64,000 bases of DNA from an uncultured Bacilli bacterium (GCA_934167875.1 CAKPMC010000003.1:49858-113857); one strand, 5' to 3'; counted from the first letter of the stretch, positions 16,911 through 25,648 are shown. Made by a program: numbers and translations. The notes: generated by a model from the sequence alone, not told the origin.

Positions 16911-17054
16911 TTAATCTTTTTTAACTTTAATGTCTTCTAATTCATTTTTATAATTTTCTTTCACAATTTTTGGAATAAATTCTAATAATTTTTCTTTATC
17001 ACTATCAAAATATTCTAATAATTGTGGTATTAAAAATTTAAAAAAATAATTCAT
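16911..17054 (-). CDS. Small 47-aa protein behind the recombinase
   Basis: The ATG at 17054 follows AAGGGGGAT by about ten bases. The product reads MNYFFKFLIPQLLEYFDS... and is a charged amphipathic helix with a hydrophobic start and a KVKKD end. It begins 40 bases after the recombinase frame ends, so the two were probably co-transcribed. Small proteins behind large serine recombinases can be directionality factors, but nothing in this sequence shows that. Confidence 0.45.
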   Translation of the reverse strand: MNYFFKFLIPQLLEYFDSDKEKLLEFIPKIVKENYKNELEDIKVKKD

Positions 17055-17094
17055 AATTTATCAATCCCCCTTAAATAAAAAATGAGATATATTT

Positions 17095-18831
17095 CTATAC
17101 CTCAATTTGTAATATTGTAAATTTATTTTTTTCAAATTTATTCTTTTTTTCTTGTGTAATTATTTGAATGATATCTTCATAATAATCATTAATATCAAAT
17201 AATTCACTAGTAATTTTTGTTTCAACTACATTATAAAATTTTCTTAATGTCTTAATATATTTTTTTATTTCTTCATTACTTTTTACATTAGATAAAATAA
17301 CATCTTTATCTTCTATATTAACAACCATATCAAAACAATCATTTCTAAACATAAGTCCAATATTTTCAATTTCATTTTTATTGAAGATAATATTTAAAAT
17401 AGAAATATTATGATGATTATCGCTACTAATTTCTATCTCATCAATATATTTATTAATAATATATTGTTTTTGTTCTTGACTAAGTTTACTCCAAAAATTA
17501 TGCTCTTTTACATATTTTGATTTTAGTTTTAATTTTTCAATTTCTTTCATATTGAAAAACAATTTTACATCTTGTTTATGCTCATTATTTTGTTTTAAAT
17601 CTTTTAATTCCGTAATTTTAATTTCAATACTTTTTGTTTCTTTTTCTAAATAGTGAAGTTCCTTTTCAAAACTTTTAGCAGCTATTTTTCCATCCATAAA
17701 TTCTTGTTTAATTCTAGTTATTTTATCATTTAAATCTTTTTTTAATTTTTCATATTTAGTTATTTCTTCATCAATATCTCTACACATTGATGGTTTAAAT
17801 GAGTTATCAATGATCAAGAAAAAATCTAACATATCATTTAAAAATTTCATAAGTTCACTCTCAATTTTCTTCTCACTAATTCTTCTCTTACAACAATTAC
17901 ACTTATAATAAATATGTTTAGCTCCAGTTCCACTTGTACTGGATTCACCACCCATAATTTTATGACATTTAGGGCAAAGTATCTTTTGCATAAATATATA
18001 GGTTCTTTTTCTTTTATAATTTTTTAGATTTTTCTCTTTTCTTTTTTGAACACATTCAAATGTAGTTTTATCTATAATGGCAGGAACCACATCTTCAAAT
18101 ATTTGAGTATTCTTTTTATCTCTTTTTCCATGTTCAATACTTCCAATATAAATCTTATTAGATAAAATTTTATCTACTGTAGTAGTTGCCCAGTGCTTAT
18201 TTAAAACATTTTCTTCATTAAATATATCACATATATGACATACAGATGAACCTTCTAAATACATACTAAAAATTCTTTTTACAACATCACTTTCTAACTC
18301 ATCAATTACTAATTTTTTGCTTTTATCTTTTTTAGTATATCCAAGTGTAGGTTGTCCAGATATATGACCCTTTTTTGCAGCACCAATAAGACCAAATTTT
18401 GTTCTTTCACTTGTTCTTTCGATTTCTAATTGAGCAAATATAGTAAGCATTCTGATAAAAAATTTACCATTCGCATTTCCAGTATTGATTTCTTCTGCCA
18501 CACTTTCTAAATCACAATTATATTCTTCTAACATCTTACAAATATTTTCTAAATCTTGAATAGAGCGAGTTAATCTATCAAGTTTATAGACAACAATTTT
18601 ATTTATTTTTCCATCTTTCATATCTTGTATCATTTCTTTAAATTTAGGTCTATTTGTATCTTTTGCTGATACCCCTTCTTCACGATACACTTTATATATT
18701 TCATAATCTTTAAATTCACATAGTTTTTTTAGTCAATCTTCTTGTTCATCTAAACTATGACCGAATCTACTTTGATCCTCAGTTGATACTCTAGGATAAA
18801 GCCTAGCTATTACTTTCTTTTGTTCTTCCAT
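17095..18831 (-). pseudogene. Large serine recombinase with an in-frame TGA
   Basis: The reading frame from ATG at 18831 gives RVSTEDQ with the catalytic Ser at codon 16. At codon 33 (18733-18735) it meets TGA, where relatives have Arg, Lys or similar (EQED-stop-LKKLCEF). The frame then continues intact for about 545 codons. It has the rest of the resolvase domain (YKLDRLTRS...), the recombinase domain (PTLGYTKKDKSKKLVIDELE), the zinc ribbon (CPKCHKIMGG...CNCCKRR) and a long coiled coil. Large serine recombinases integrate and excise phages, ICEs and SCC-like elements. A single CGA-to-TGA change would explain the break. An internal GTG start at 18690 would lack the catalytic Ser, so the enzyme is probably dead. 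Confidence 0.8.
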
Positions 18832-18861
18832 CTAACCACTAATCCTTTCCTTTGAACATGA

Positions 18862-18895
18862 AAAAACACAAGGTTTAATTTTTTCCTTGTGTTTA
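18862..18895 (-). terminator. Strong terminator upstream of the recombinase gene
   Basis: AAACACAAGG / CCTTGTGTTT ten-base arms, then TTTTTT on the minus strand. It isolates the recombinase from transcription coming from the right. Confidence 0.8.
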
Positions 18896-19004
18896 ATAGC
18901 TAATCTAATTTTTTTAAATACTGCTTTTTTGGAGAAAATTAAAAGAGTATTTGTTATAGAATCTAATTCTACACTACCATATTATCACATACAATATGGA
19001 ACTT

Positions 19005-19076
19005 ACTAGATACTTTATACGGTAAATTGCTAGACAAATCATACTGTAATTCACTTGACAAATTTTAACCTATATC
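19005..19076 (-). repeat. Three 24-bp imperfect coding-like repeats
   Basis: Units begin at 19005, 19029 and 19053. On the minus strand they read as octapeptides of the form [x][L/V]SS[x][L/F][x][Y/I], for example NLSSELQY and DLSSNLPY. A stop lies directly before and another soon after, so this is a decayed coding stretch rather than a gene. Confidence 0.5.
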
Positions 19077-19141
19077 TAGAGAATTATCTTCTACAATACA
19101 TAGAATACCATAGTCTTTTTATAATGACAATACCCAAAAGT

Positions 19142-19197
19142 CTACCATTTTTACTAGTAATTTGTCTGGTAGTTTTACTGGTAAAATAACAGATAAT
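19142..19197 (-). repeat. Second 24-bp periodic stretch
   Basis: Units start at 19142 and 19166 with matching TTTTACT-GTAA cores. The minus strand reads K-L-x-x-x-L-x-V type octapeptides (LSVILPVKLPDKLLVK). It follows the stop of the 98-aa gene in another frame. It is probably part of the same decayed gene as 19005-19076. Confidence 0.4.
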
Positions 19198-19494
19198 TTA
19201 TTTTCCCATTTTGTTCATTTCATTAAGGATAGTAATAAACTTTGTAAACGAGATAATAGCATTTGAAATAGGCAAATATATCTTGTCATTATCTTCGTAT
19301 AAATATGCAATTAGTATCCTAGAATTATTCTCAACAATAATCTTATATGGTTCTGTAACACTTAAATTGGTATTATTAATTTTAATTATATGTCCTGAAG
19401 TAAAACTAATACTTAAATTACCAAAACTAGCTTTCATTTTAAGTTTCTTCTTAAATTCACAAGGAAATTCTAAAGTTTCTATGGTCGTTTTCAT
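19198..19494 (-). CDS. Unknown 98-aa protein
   Basis: The product is predicted to be rich in beta strands with alternating hydrophobic residues (FGNLSISFTSGHIIKINNTNLSV...) and ends in a helix. I recognise no family. AAGGAG lies 13 bases upstream of the ATG, which is long, and a second ATG closer to it opens only a short frame. The 24-bp periodic DNA right after its stop reads protein-like in a shifted frame. The present gene may therefore be the front part of a longer, frameshifted protein. It lies downstream of tmRNA on the same strand, past a terminator. Confidence 0.45.
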   Translation of the reverse strand: MKTTIETLEFPCEFKKKLKMKASFGNLSISFTSGHIIKINNTNLSVTEPYKIIVENNSRILIAYLYEDNDKIYLPISNAIISFTKFITILNEMNKMGK

Positions 19495-19522
19495 AAATAT
19501 TCATCAACTCCTTTAGACAATG

Positions 19523-19554
19523 AAAAAAGCCCATAATATCAAATACTATGAACT
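19523..19554 (-). terminator. Terminator after ssrA
   Basis: AGTTCATA / TATGGGCT arms (two G-U pairs), then TTTTTT on the minus strand, about 40 bases past the tmRNA 3' end. Confidence 0.6.
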
Positions 19555-19596
19555 TTATCTATATAGTAATCGCTAAAGTGCGACTTTTAACCTCAA

Positions 19597-19949
19597 TGGT
19601 GGAGCTGAGGAGAATCGAACTCCTGTCCAAAACTAGTGCCTCAAGAACATCTACAAGTTTAGTTAACTAAACAATCTCACTATATTAAAAACTAGTTAAC
19701 ACATGTTAATATAGCCAGTCTATAAAATTCATTACTAATATAGACATCATAGTAATATAACCTGCTAAAATCGAGCCCCTAAAAAGATCCACAGGTAAAA
19801 CCTTTAAAGAAGCGCAAACGCTATATTGCTAATTAAGCAGCGTAAGCCATTGAATAATTGTTTCCAGTTATATTTAACTGATGCATTTAAAGATTGCCAT
19901 CTACTTGCAGTTCTTGCCCTACTAATCCTGTCGAAACCAAAGCAGCCCC
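19597..19949 (-). ncRNA. ssrA: tmRNA
   Basis: The 353-nt RNA starts with GGGGCTGC and ends with CAGCTCCACCA. The two ends pair as the tRNA-like acceptor arm, and the T-arm GTTCGATTC is present. The tag frame ends with TAA at 19833-19835. By comparison with other Firmicutes the resume codon is likely GGA (19863-19865), giving the tag GNNYSMAYAA. The Ala-Ala end is needed for ClpXP-type proteolysis. tmRNA with SmpB frees ribosomes stalled on broken messages. It lies next to smpB, as in many Firmicutes, and has its own promoter. Confidence 0.95.
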
Positions 19950-19954
19950 ATGTC

Positions 19955-19974
19955 GTGTGCTAATCATAGCACAC
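19955..19974. promoter_or_regulatory. Perfect palindrome over the ssrA promoter
   Basis: GTGTGCTA-ATCA-TAGCACAC, 8-bp arms. It covers the -10 hexamer of ssrA and could be an operator. Confidence 0.6.
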
Positions 19975-19991
19975 TTTATTATTTTAATCAA
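19963..19991 (-). promoter_or_regulatory. ssrA promoter
   Basis: TTGATT (19986-19991), 17-base spacer, TATGAT (19963-19968); the tmRNA 5' end follows 13 bases after the -10. The -35 overlaps the last codons of the upstream FxLYD-type gene. Confidence 0.75.
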
Positions 19992-20455
19992 TACAATTCT
20001 ACTCTAGATAATTCAAATCTACTAATTTCACTACTATCTATACTATAATAAGTCGCCTTATATTTCCATTTAATATTTTGCTTCAAATTAGTAATAGTAC
20101 AGTCAGCAGTACCTAATAAATTATTATTTTTGTCATAAACAAAATATTCAATACGAGCATAATTTAAATTATCTTCACTATTATTCTGTAAATATCCCTG
20201 TATATAATAAGTTCCATCATCTTCATTATAAATACCAGTTTCATTACTAATAACGATATTTTTCTTTAATAATACCTCATCATTATTATTTCTTTTGAAC
20301 TCCGTTACAATCGAACTATCTTCTACAATAGCATAAATTACTCCTGCAATTGGTAAAACAGTAAATATCACCGCTAAAACTATAATTAGTACAATTAACC
20401 ATTTACTGGTAGTTTGAGGCTTTCCATCATAAACAACAGAATTATCTTTTTTCAT
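19988..20455 (-). CDS. Membrane-anchored FxLYD-like domain protein
   Basis: The 155-aa protein has a short cytoplasmic N-terminus, one membrane segment (about residues 20-45), and an outward beta-sandwich domain. The sequence YIQGYLQNNSEDNLNYARIEYFVYDKNNNLLGTADCTITNLKQNIKWKYKATY is typical of FxLYD/DUF3426-like domains. The role is unknown. The start at 20455 follows AAGGAG by six bases. It overlaps the 3' end of smpB slightly upstream, so translation is probably coupled to smpB. Confidence 0.65.
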   Translation of the reverse strand: MKKDNSVVYDGKPQTTSKWLIVLIIVLAVIFTVLPIAGVIYAIVEDSSIVTEFKRNNNDEVLLKKNIVISNETGIYNEDDGTYYIQGYLQNNSEDNLNYARIEYFVYDKNNNLLGTADCTITNLKQNIKWKYKATYYSIDSSEISRFELSRVELY

Positions 20456-20465
20456 AAAATTCTCC

Positions 20466-20915
20466 TTAATAGACATTTTTTTCTGCTTTAGCTACTTGTC
20501 TTTTAATATCACGTTCTTTAATACTTTCCCTCTTATCAAAATTATGTTTACCTTTACATAAACCTAAAAGCACTTTAGCTTTATTCTTAACAAAATAAAC
20601 TTTTAAAGGTATTAAGGTATATCCTTCAAGTTTTATTTTATCACCAAGTTTACGTATTTCAGCCTTATGCATAAGTAACTTTCTAGTTCTAGTTTCCTCA
20701 TGATTAAAAATATTTCCTTCTTTATAATGACTAATAAACATATTAAGTAGGAAAACTTCACCATTCTTAACTATACCATAACTATCTTTTATATTAGCCT
20801 TACCATCACGAATAGATTTAATTTCAGTACCAGTTAAAACTATTCCACACTCATATTCTTCTTCTATAAAATAATCATGTCTAGCTACTCTATTTACTAT
20901 TTCCACTGTAATCAC
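20466..20915 (-). CDS. smpB: SsrA-binding protein SmpB
   Basis: The 149-aa protein shows the SmpB core: YECGIVLTGTEIKSIRDGKANIKDSY, FISHYKEGN and RTRKLLMHKAEI. The basic tail (KERDIKRQVAKAEKN) enters the mRNA channel. SmpB binds tmRNA and brings it to stalled ribosomes; the partner RNA gene is 500 bp downstream. Translation starts at a GTG (20915, or an in-frame GTG nine bases later). It overlaps the end of the CapA-like gene, which implies coupling. Confidence 0.95.
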   Translation of the reverse strand: MITVEIVNRVARHDYFIEEEYECGIVLTGTEIKSIRDGKANIKDSYGIVKNGEVFLLNMFISHYKEGNIFNHEETRTRKLLMHKAEIRKLGDKIKLEGYTLIPLKVYFVKNKAKVLLGLCKGKHNFDKRESIKERDIKRQVAKAEKNVY

Positions 20916-22053
20916 TCATTCCTATTCTGTTATCCCCATGAATAACTATATTCATATATTTATTATAATACATTTTATAATTTGGTAAAATACTATCATT
21001 GAGTTTACTATAAGGATATACTTTAAAACCATTACGACCACTATTAGTATAATTACTATATGTGTAAGTTAATTCTGCTTTAACGTTATCAAGTTTAATT
21101 TTAGCTTCATCACTTTCTTTTAATACATCAACAGATACCATTAATCCTGTTAATTTTTCAACACCTCTTTGTGCTGATATAAAATTACCTAGTGAATATA
21201 TAACTAAAGTATTATTAATAAAATCTATTGGTTGAACTACATGAGGATGATGTCCAATAATAATATCAACACCTAAATCTGATAAATAATTAGCTATTCT
21301 TTTTTGTTCACTACTAGGAGTTAAAGAATACTCATCTCCAAAATGCATAGATACCATTAATAAATCAACTTTATCTCTTACACTTTCAATATCTTTTTTA
21401 ACAAGTTCATCATCATATCTATTAAGTAAATAAGTTTTACCATTAGGAACATTTAATCCATTAGTCCAACAAGTATAAGCAAGTAACGCATACCTAATAC
21501 CATTCTTTTCCTTTATTAAAATACGATTTCTTGTATCATCTGATTCATAAGATCCAGCCGTATAAGCATCTTTATTTTTCCAATAATTCAAAGAATTACG
21601 AATAGCTACTTCGCCCCTATCTAAAGTATGATTATTAGCAAGCGATACTAAATTAAATCCTGCATCTAAAAAAGCATCACCAACCTCATACGGAGAGTTA
21701 AATCTAGGATAACTAGAAAGACCAAGTTCACTTCCGCCTAATATAGATTCCTGATTATAAAAAGCTAAATCATAACTTGAAATAATAGGTTTCATTTCAG
21801 ATAACATTTTATAAAAATTATAACTATTACCTTCTTTAGCATCACCATAGACAGCTCCATGTATTAAACCATCTCCTACCATAACTAAAGAAAGTTTTTT
21901 AGGTACATTTTCTTCTTTAACATCTATATCAGAATTATTAATTACTTCTTCTCTTTTTAATACTATACTTTTACTATAAATACTAAGAAATATAACAGAA
22001 AAAGTTAAGAAAATAATTAGGAATAAAGTATTTCTTAACACTATTCTTTTCAT
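20890..22053 (-). CDS. CapA-family (PGA_cap) metallophosphoesterase-like protein
   Basis: The 387-aa protein has an N-terminal membrane anchor (about residues 8-27) and an outward CapA/PgsA-type domain. Its motifs are LVMVGDGLIHG, ANNHTLDRG, MHFGDEY and IIGHHPHVVQP, which bind metal in this calcineurin-like fold. Family members act in poly-gamma-glutamate capsule formation, but most single-copy relatives have no proven role. No pgsB/pgsC genes are near, so capsule synthesis cannot be claimed. It is inserted between rnr and smpB, with seven bases to rnr and an overlap with smpB, so it is read as part of that operon. Confidence 0.85.
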   Translation of the reverse strand: MKRIVLRNTLFLIIFLTFSVIFLSIYSKSIVLKREEVINNSDIDVKEENVPKKLSLVMVGDGLIHGAVYGDAKEGNSYNFYKMLSEMKPIISSYDLAFYNQESILGGSELGLSSYPRFNSPYEVGDAFLDAGFNLVSLANNHTLDRGEVAIRNSLNYWKNKDAYTAGSYESDDTRNRILIKEKNGIRYALLAYTCWTNGLNVPNGKTYLLNRYDDELVKKDIESVRDKVDLLMVSMHFGDEYSLTPSSEQKRIANYLSDLGVDIIIGHHPHVVQPIDFINNTLVIYSLGNFISAQRGVEKLTGLMVSVDVLKESDEAKIKLDNVKAELTYTYSNYTNSGRNGFKVYPYSKLNDSILPNYKMYYNKYMNIVIHGDNRIGMSDYSGNSK

Positions 22054-22059
22054 ATTACC

Positions 22060-24195
22060 TTAACCTTTCGTTACTGTATCATCTTCATTTTGTTTTAAAT
22101 CTTTTTTTAATATTTCAAAATCAATAGTTTGTTCCTCTTTAGAAGCTCTAACTACTTTTACCACAACTTCATCACCTAAAGAATACTTAGTTTTAGTTTT
22201 TTCTCCTACTACACACATAGCCTTTTCATCATAATGATAAAATTCTTTCATATCTGCTAGACGACATAATCCTTCTACCAAGTTATCTAACTGAATGAAT
22301 ATTCCAAAATTAGTAATACCTGATATCATACCTTTAAATTCTTCACCAATATGATCTTCCATATATTCAGCCATCTTCATATCATCAACTTCACGTTCAC
22401 AATTAATACTAGCTCTCTCACGACTAGAAGCAATTTCTGCAACTACTGGTAACTTATTCTCCCAATGACTAATTGTCTCAGGACTTAAATCATTATTAAA
22501 TAAATATGTACGTAAAAGTCTATGAACAGTAGTATCAGGATATCTTCTAATAGGAGAAGTAAAATGTGTATAACATTTACTAGCAAGACCATAATGTCCT
22601 AAGTTTTGAGGTTTATATACAGCTTTTTGCATACTTCTAAGAAGTAGACTTGATAATATTTTAAATTCTTTTTTATCTTTTAAAAATTCAAGTAACCCCT
22701 GTACAGCTTTAGGATTATTATCTTTCATATTACCTTTATAAACATAACCCAAAGTTCCTATATAAGATAAAAAATCATGAATTTTTTCTTCTTTTGGTAC
22801 TTCGTGAACACGATAAATAAATGGAAGTTCCATATAGAAAATATGAGTAGCTACACACTCGTTAGCTATAATCATAAAATCTTCAATTAAGTTTTCTCCA
22901 ACACCACGTTCTCTTAATACAATATCAGTAGGATGACACTTTTCATCTACTAAAATTTTAGCTTCATCTACATCAAAATCTAAGTATCCACGTTTAATTT
23001 TACTTTTTCTTAATATTTTAGCTAACTCTGCCATTAATCTTAAATCATCAGCAAAATCTTCATACCCTTCTGGTACTATATTTTTTTCTAAAATACTATT
23101 AACATTTTTATAAGTCATTTTTTTACGAGAACGAATATAACTTGGGAAAATATTATAATCAACTATTTTACCATCTAAGTTAATCTCCATAACACAAGAA
23201 ATAGTAAGTCTTTCTACTCCTTCATTTAATGAACAAATACCATTAGATAACTGATGCGGAATCATTGGAATAACTCTATCAACTAAATAAACACTTGTAC
23301 CTCTATCCATAGCATTAACATCAAGTGGAGTACCTTCTTTTACATAATAGCTAACATCAGCTATATGTACACCTAACTCATAATTACCATTTTGAAGTTT
23401 TTTAATAGAAACCGCATCATCTATATCCTTAGTATCATCACCGTCTATAGTAAAAATAGTAATATCAGTTAAATCAGTTCTACCTACTTTATCCTCATCA
23501 CTTACTTCAGATGGAATTGTTTTTAATTGTTCAATAACCTCTTCTGGAAAAGTATCACTAATATTATACTTATAAACAATTGATAGAATATCAACTCCTG
23601 GATCATTTTTATGCCCTAAAATTTTAGTAACTTCACCACGATAAGTATGATCGCTTTTCTGTTCTAATAAACGTACTTGAACTTTATGACCATCAACAGC
23701 TCCATGAATATCATCTTTTTCTATAATAACATTCATTTTTAGATTTTCTTCATCCAGTATTAAATGACCAACACCATTTTCTAAATAAAATTCACCTATC
23801 ACATATTCAAGTTTACGGTCTAATATTTTTAAAATTCTACCTTCAAGTTTATTTTTCTCTTTTCTACCAGTTACTTCAGCTACTACTAAATCATTATGTA
23901 AAGCACCATTCATATTCTTTGCATCAATATAAATATCTTCTTCATCAGGAAGTTCCACAAAGCCAAAGCCTTTACGATTAACACGTAAAATTCCCTTCTT
24001 TAATGGGCTTCTATCAAAAGTCATATAATTACCCTTATTCGTACAATAAATTGTGTATTCATTACACATTTTATTAATAGTATCCTCTAATTCACGAAAT
24101 TCATCAGTTGTTTTTAATTCTAATAAATGATCTATTTCTTGAATACTAAGTGCTTTATTCTTACGATTTAATAATTCCAATATCCTATCTTCCAT
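22060..24195 (-). CDS. rnr: Ribonuclease R
   Basis: The 711-aa 3'-5' exoribonuclease has an N-terminal winged-helix, cold-shock domains (GILRVNRKGFGFVELPDEEDIYI), the RNB catalytic domain with IDGDDTKDIDDAVSI (Asp cluster), and a C-terminal S1 domain (GEEFKGMISGITNFGIFIQLDNLVEG). It degrades structured RNA and messages freed by tmRNA, which matches its place next to smpB and ssrA. The ATG at 24195 has AGGTGAT upstream; a GTG nine bases earlier lies inside that ribosome site. Confidence 0.95.
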   Translation of the reverse strand: MEDRILELLNRKNKALSIQEIDHLLELKTTDEFRELEDTINKMCNEYTIYCTNKGNYMTFDRSPLKKGILRVNRKGFGFVELPDEEDIYIDAKNMNGALHNDLVVAEVTGRKEKNKLEGRILKILDRKLEYVIGEFYLENGVGHLILDEENLKMNVIIEKDDIHGAVDGHKVQVRLLEQKSDHTYRGEVTKILGHKNDPGVDILSIVYKYNISDTFPEEVIEQLKTIPSEVSDEDKVGRTDLTDITIFTIDGDDTKDIDDAVSIKKLQNGNYELGVHIADVSYYVKEGTPLDVNAMDRGTSVYLVDRVIPMIPHQLSNGICSLNEGVERLTISCVMEINLDGKIVDYNIFPSYIRSRKKMTYKNVNSILEKNIVPEGYEDFADDLRLMAELAKILRKSKIKRGYLDFDVDEAKILVDEKCHPTDIVLRERGVGENLIEDFMIIANECVATHIFYMELPFIYRVHEVPKEEKIHDFLSYIGTLGYVYKGNMKDNNPKAVQGLLEFLKDKKEFKILSSLLLRSMQKAVYKPQNLGHYGLASKCYTHFTSPIRRYPDTTVHRLLRTYLFNNDLSPETISHWENKLPVVAEIASSRERASINCEREVDDMKMAEYMEDHIGEEFKGMISGITNFGIFIQLDNLVEGLCRLADMKEFYHYDEKAMCVVGEKTKTKYSLGDEVVVKVVRASKEEQTIDFEILKKDLKQNEDDTVTKG

Positions 24196-24252
24196 AGATA
24201 TCACCTGATTCTTTCTAATTACATTATAATCTAAAAAAATTTAATAAACAAT

Positions 24253-24276
24253 AAAAAAGAAAGACACTTGTCTTTC
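24253..24276 (-). terminator. Terminator between secG and rnr
   Basis: GAAAGACA-ag-TGTCTTTC then TTTTTT on the minus strand. Some read-through or a separate rnr promoter is implied. Confidence 0.8.
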
Positions 24277-24297
24277 CTTTACATATAAATACTTATT

Positions 24298-24513
24298 TTA
24301 AATAAATTCCATAACAAAACTAATAATAAAGAAACTCATTCCAAGTACGAAAGTTATTCTAGTAATTACTAGTTCACTACCTCTTTCCTTACGGTTAGAA
24401 AATAAATCAGAATTACCACCACTAATAATTTGAGCTCCACTTTCAGCTTTATTACTTTGTAATAAGACAATAATAATTAATAAAATGGATATTACTAATA
24501 ATACTGTTTGCAT
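24298..24513 (-). CDS. secG: Preprotein translocase subunit SecG
   Basis: The 71-aa protein has two membrane helices (VLLVISILLIIIVLLQ and ITFVLGMSFFIISFVM). They flank the conserved loop QSNKAESGAQIISGGNSDLFSNRKERG, the SecG signature. It is an auxiliary subunit of SecYEG. GGAGGGATAAT precedes the ATG at 24513. It heads the secG-rnr-smpB-ssrA group. Confidence 0.93.
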   Translation of the reverse strand: MQTVLLVISILLIIIVLLQSNKAESGAQIISGGNSDLFSNRKERGSELVITRITFVLGMSFFIISFVMEFI

Positions 24514-24567
24514 ATTATCCCTCCACAACTGTTATTATTCTAACACATAAAATAAAAGAAATCAACT

Positions 24568-25143
24568 TTATATACGCCAATCATGACCTTTTTTATCATT
24601 ATATAAAATTTTATATTTTTGATCATACTTTTTAGATTGATTAATCAAAAAGAAATCGTTACCCAAAATAGTACTTAATTTTTCAAAAGGTCTACCCTGA
24701 TAACCAGAAAGAAGTAAAAAATCATCTCTATGTTTTAAAATACATTCATAAAAATTTCTACTTTCATAATTAAGTAATGATTTACAAATACTAACTTTAT
24801 TTAAGATTTCCATTTCCGTATATAAACTACAATTATCTTCAGTAATAACACAAGAACCAGTATTAATTAAAACTGAATTAGTAGTTGTATAAGTACCTAT
24901 ATAAGAGCCTATATCTTTTTCCATACAATATCTAATAATTTTACCATCATGACATGAAAACATTTCAATAATATTATTAGGAATATAAATACCAAATACT
25001 AAACCAATATTATTTTGTTTATTATCTATTATTATACCCTCAAACCAATTACTTTTAACCGCAATAAAACACCTGTAAAGCTTATAATGAATTTTTTCTT
25101 TCTCAATATATTCACTACATATAGAAAACTCTCTAGCAGGCAT
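24568..25143 (-). CDS. Unknown 191-aa protein
   Basis: AGAGGTGATTTA precedes the ATG at 25143. The protein is soluble with six or more Cys residues and aromatic-rich strands (FEGIIIDNKQNNIGLVFGIYIPNNIIEMFSCHDGKI). No signal peptide or membrane segment is seen, and I recognise no family. It begins 25 bases after the TspO-like gene ends on the same strand, so the two probably share a message. Confidence 0.6.
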   Translation of the reverse strand: MPAREFSICSEYIEKEKIHYKLYRCFIAVKSNWFEGIIIDNKQNNIGLVFGIYIPNNIIEMFSCHDGKIIRYCMEKDIGSYIGTYTTTNSVLINTGSCVITEDNCSLYTEMEILNKVSICKSLLNYESRNFYECILKHRDDFLLLSGYQGRPFEKLSTILGNDFFLINQSKKYDQKYKILYNDKKGHDWRI

Positions 25144-25168
25144 TAAATCACCTCTTGGCACAAGAATA

Positions 25169-25648
25169 TCACATATTTAAAAAATATACAAACAAATTTA
25201 AAATACAAGCAAACAATAACCATAATAAGTATGGTATTTGTATATAAGCACTTATTTTATTAATATCAAAGAATTTCTTTATCATAATACCAACACAAAT
25301 AATTAATAATATTATCCATATAAAAGAAAATAAATAAAATCTAAAAATAAAAAACCATATACTCCAAAATAAATTAATAATAAGTTGTATTCCATATATA
25401 AACAAAGCATCATATTTTTTATTAGAATTACTTTTTATAATAAGATAACTAGATATTCCCATTAAAGTATAAAGTATACTCCATACTATAGGAAACACTA
25501 TGCCTAAAGGAGCAAAACTAGGCAGTTTAATACTATTATAATTATTATAAGGAGCAGTAACATATCCAATAAAACTTCCCAAGAATAATGGTAAAAATAT
25601 ATTTAATAGTAAACATTTATAATCAATTTTAGTAGTAATAGTAATCAC
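25169..25648 (-). CDS. TspO/MBR-family membrane protein
   Basis: The five-helix TspO/MBR protein (up to 159 aa) shows LPSFAPLGIVFPIVWSILYTLMGISSYLI and LIINLFWSIWFFIF, the family signatures. Family members bind porphyrins and related ligands and affect stress responses. The start is unclear: AGGTGATTACT is a good ribosome site but is followed by ATT ACT ACT with no ATG or TTG. Either the GTG inside that site (25648) or a rare ATT start is used. Confidence 0.85.
   Translation of the reverse strand: MITITTKIDYKCLLLNIFLPLFLGSFIGYVTAPYNNYNSIKLPSFAPLGIVFPIVWSILYTLMGISSYLIIKSNSNKKYDALFIYGIQLIINLFWSIWFFIFRFYLFSFIWIILLIICVGIMIKKFFDINKISAYIQIPYLLWLLFACILNLFVYFLNM

Noticed and set aside
18733..18735. 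Idea that TGA codes for Trp in this genome
   Set aside because: Core genes such as rpoB, rpoC, fusA and clpC use TGG and are not interrupted by TGA. rsmC ends with TGA.
19211..19516. Plus-strand 101-codon frame opposite the 98-aa gene
   Set aside because: Hydrophobic antisense reading of a beta-rich gene with no ribosome site. The minus frame is better but still uncertain.
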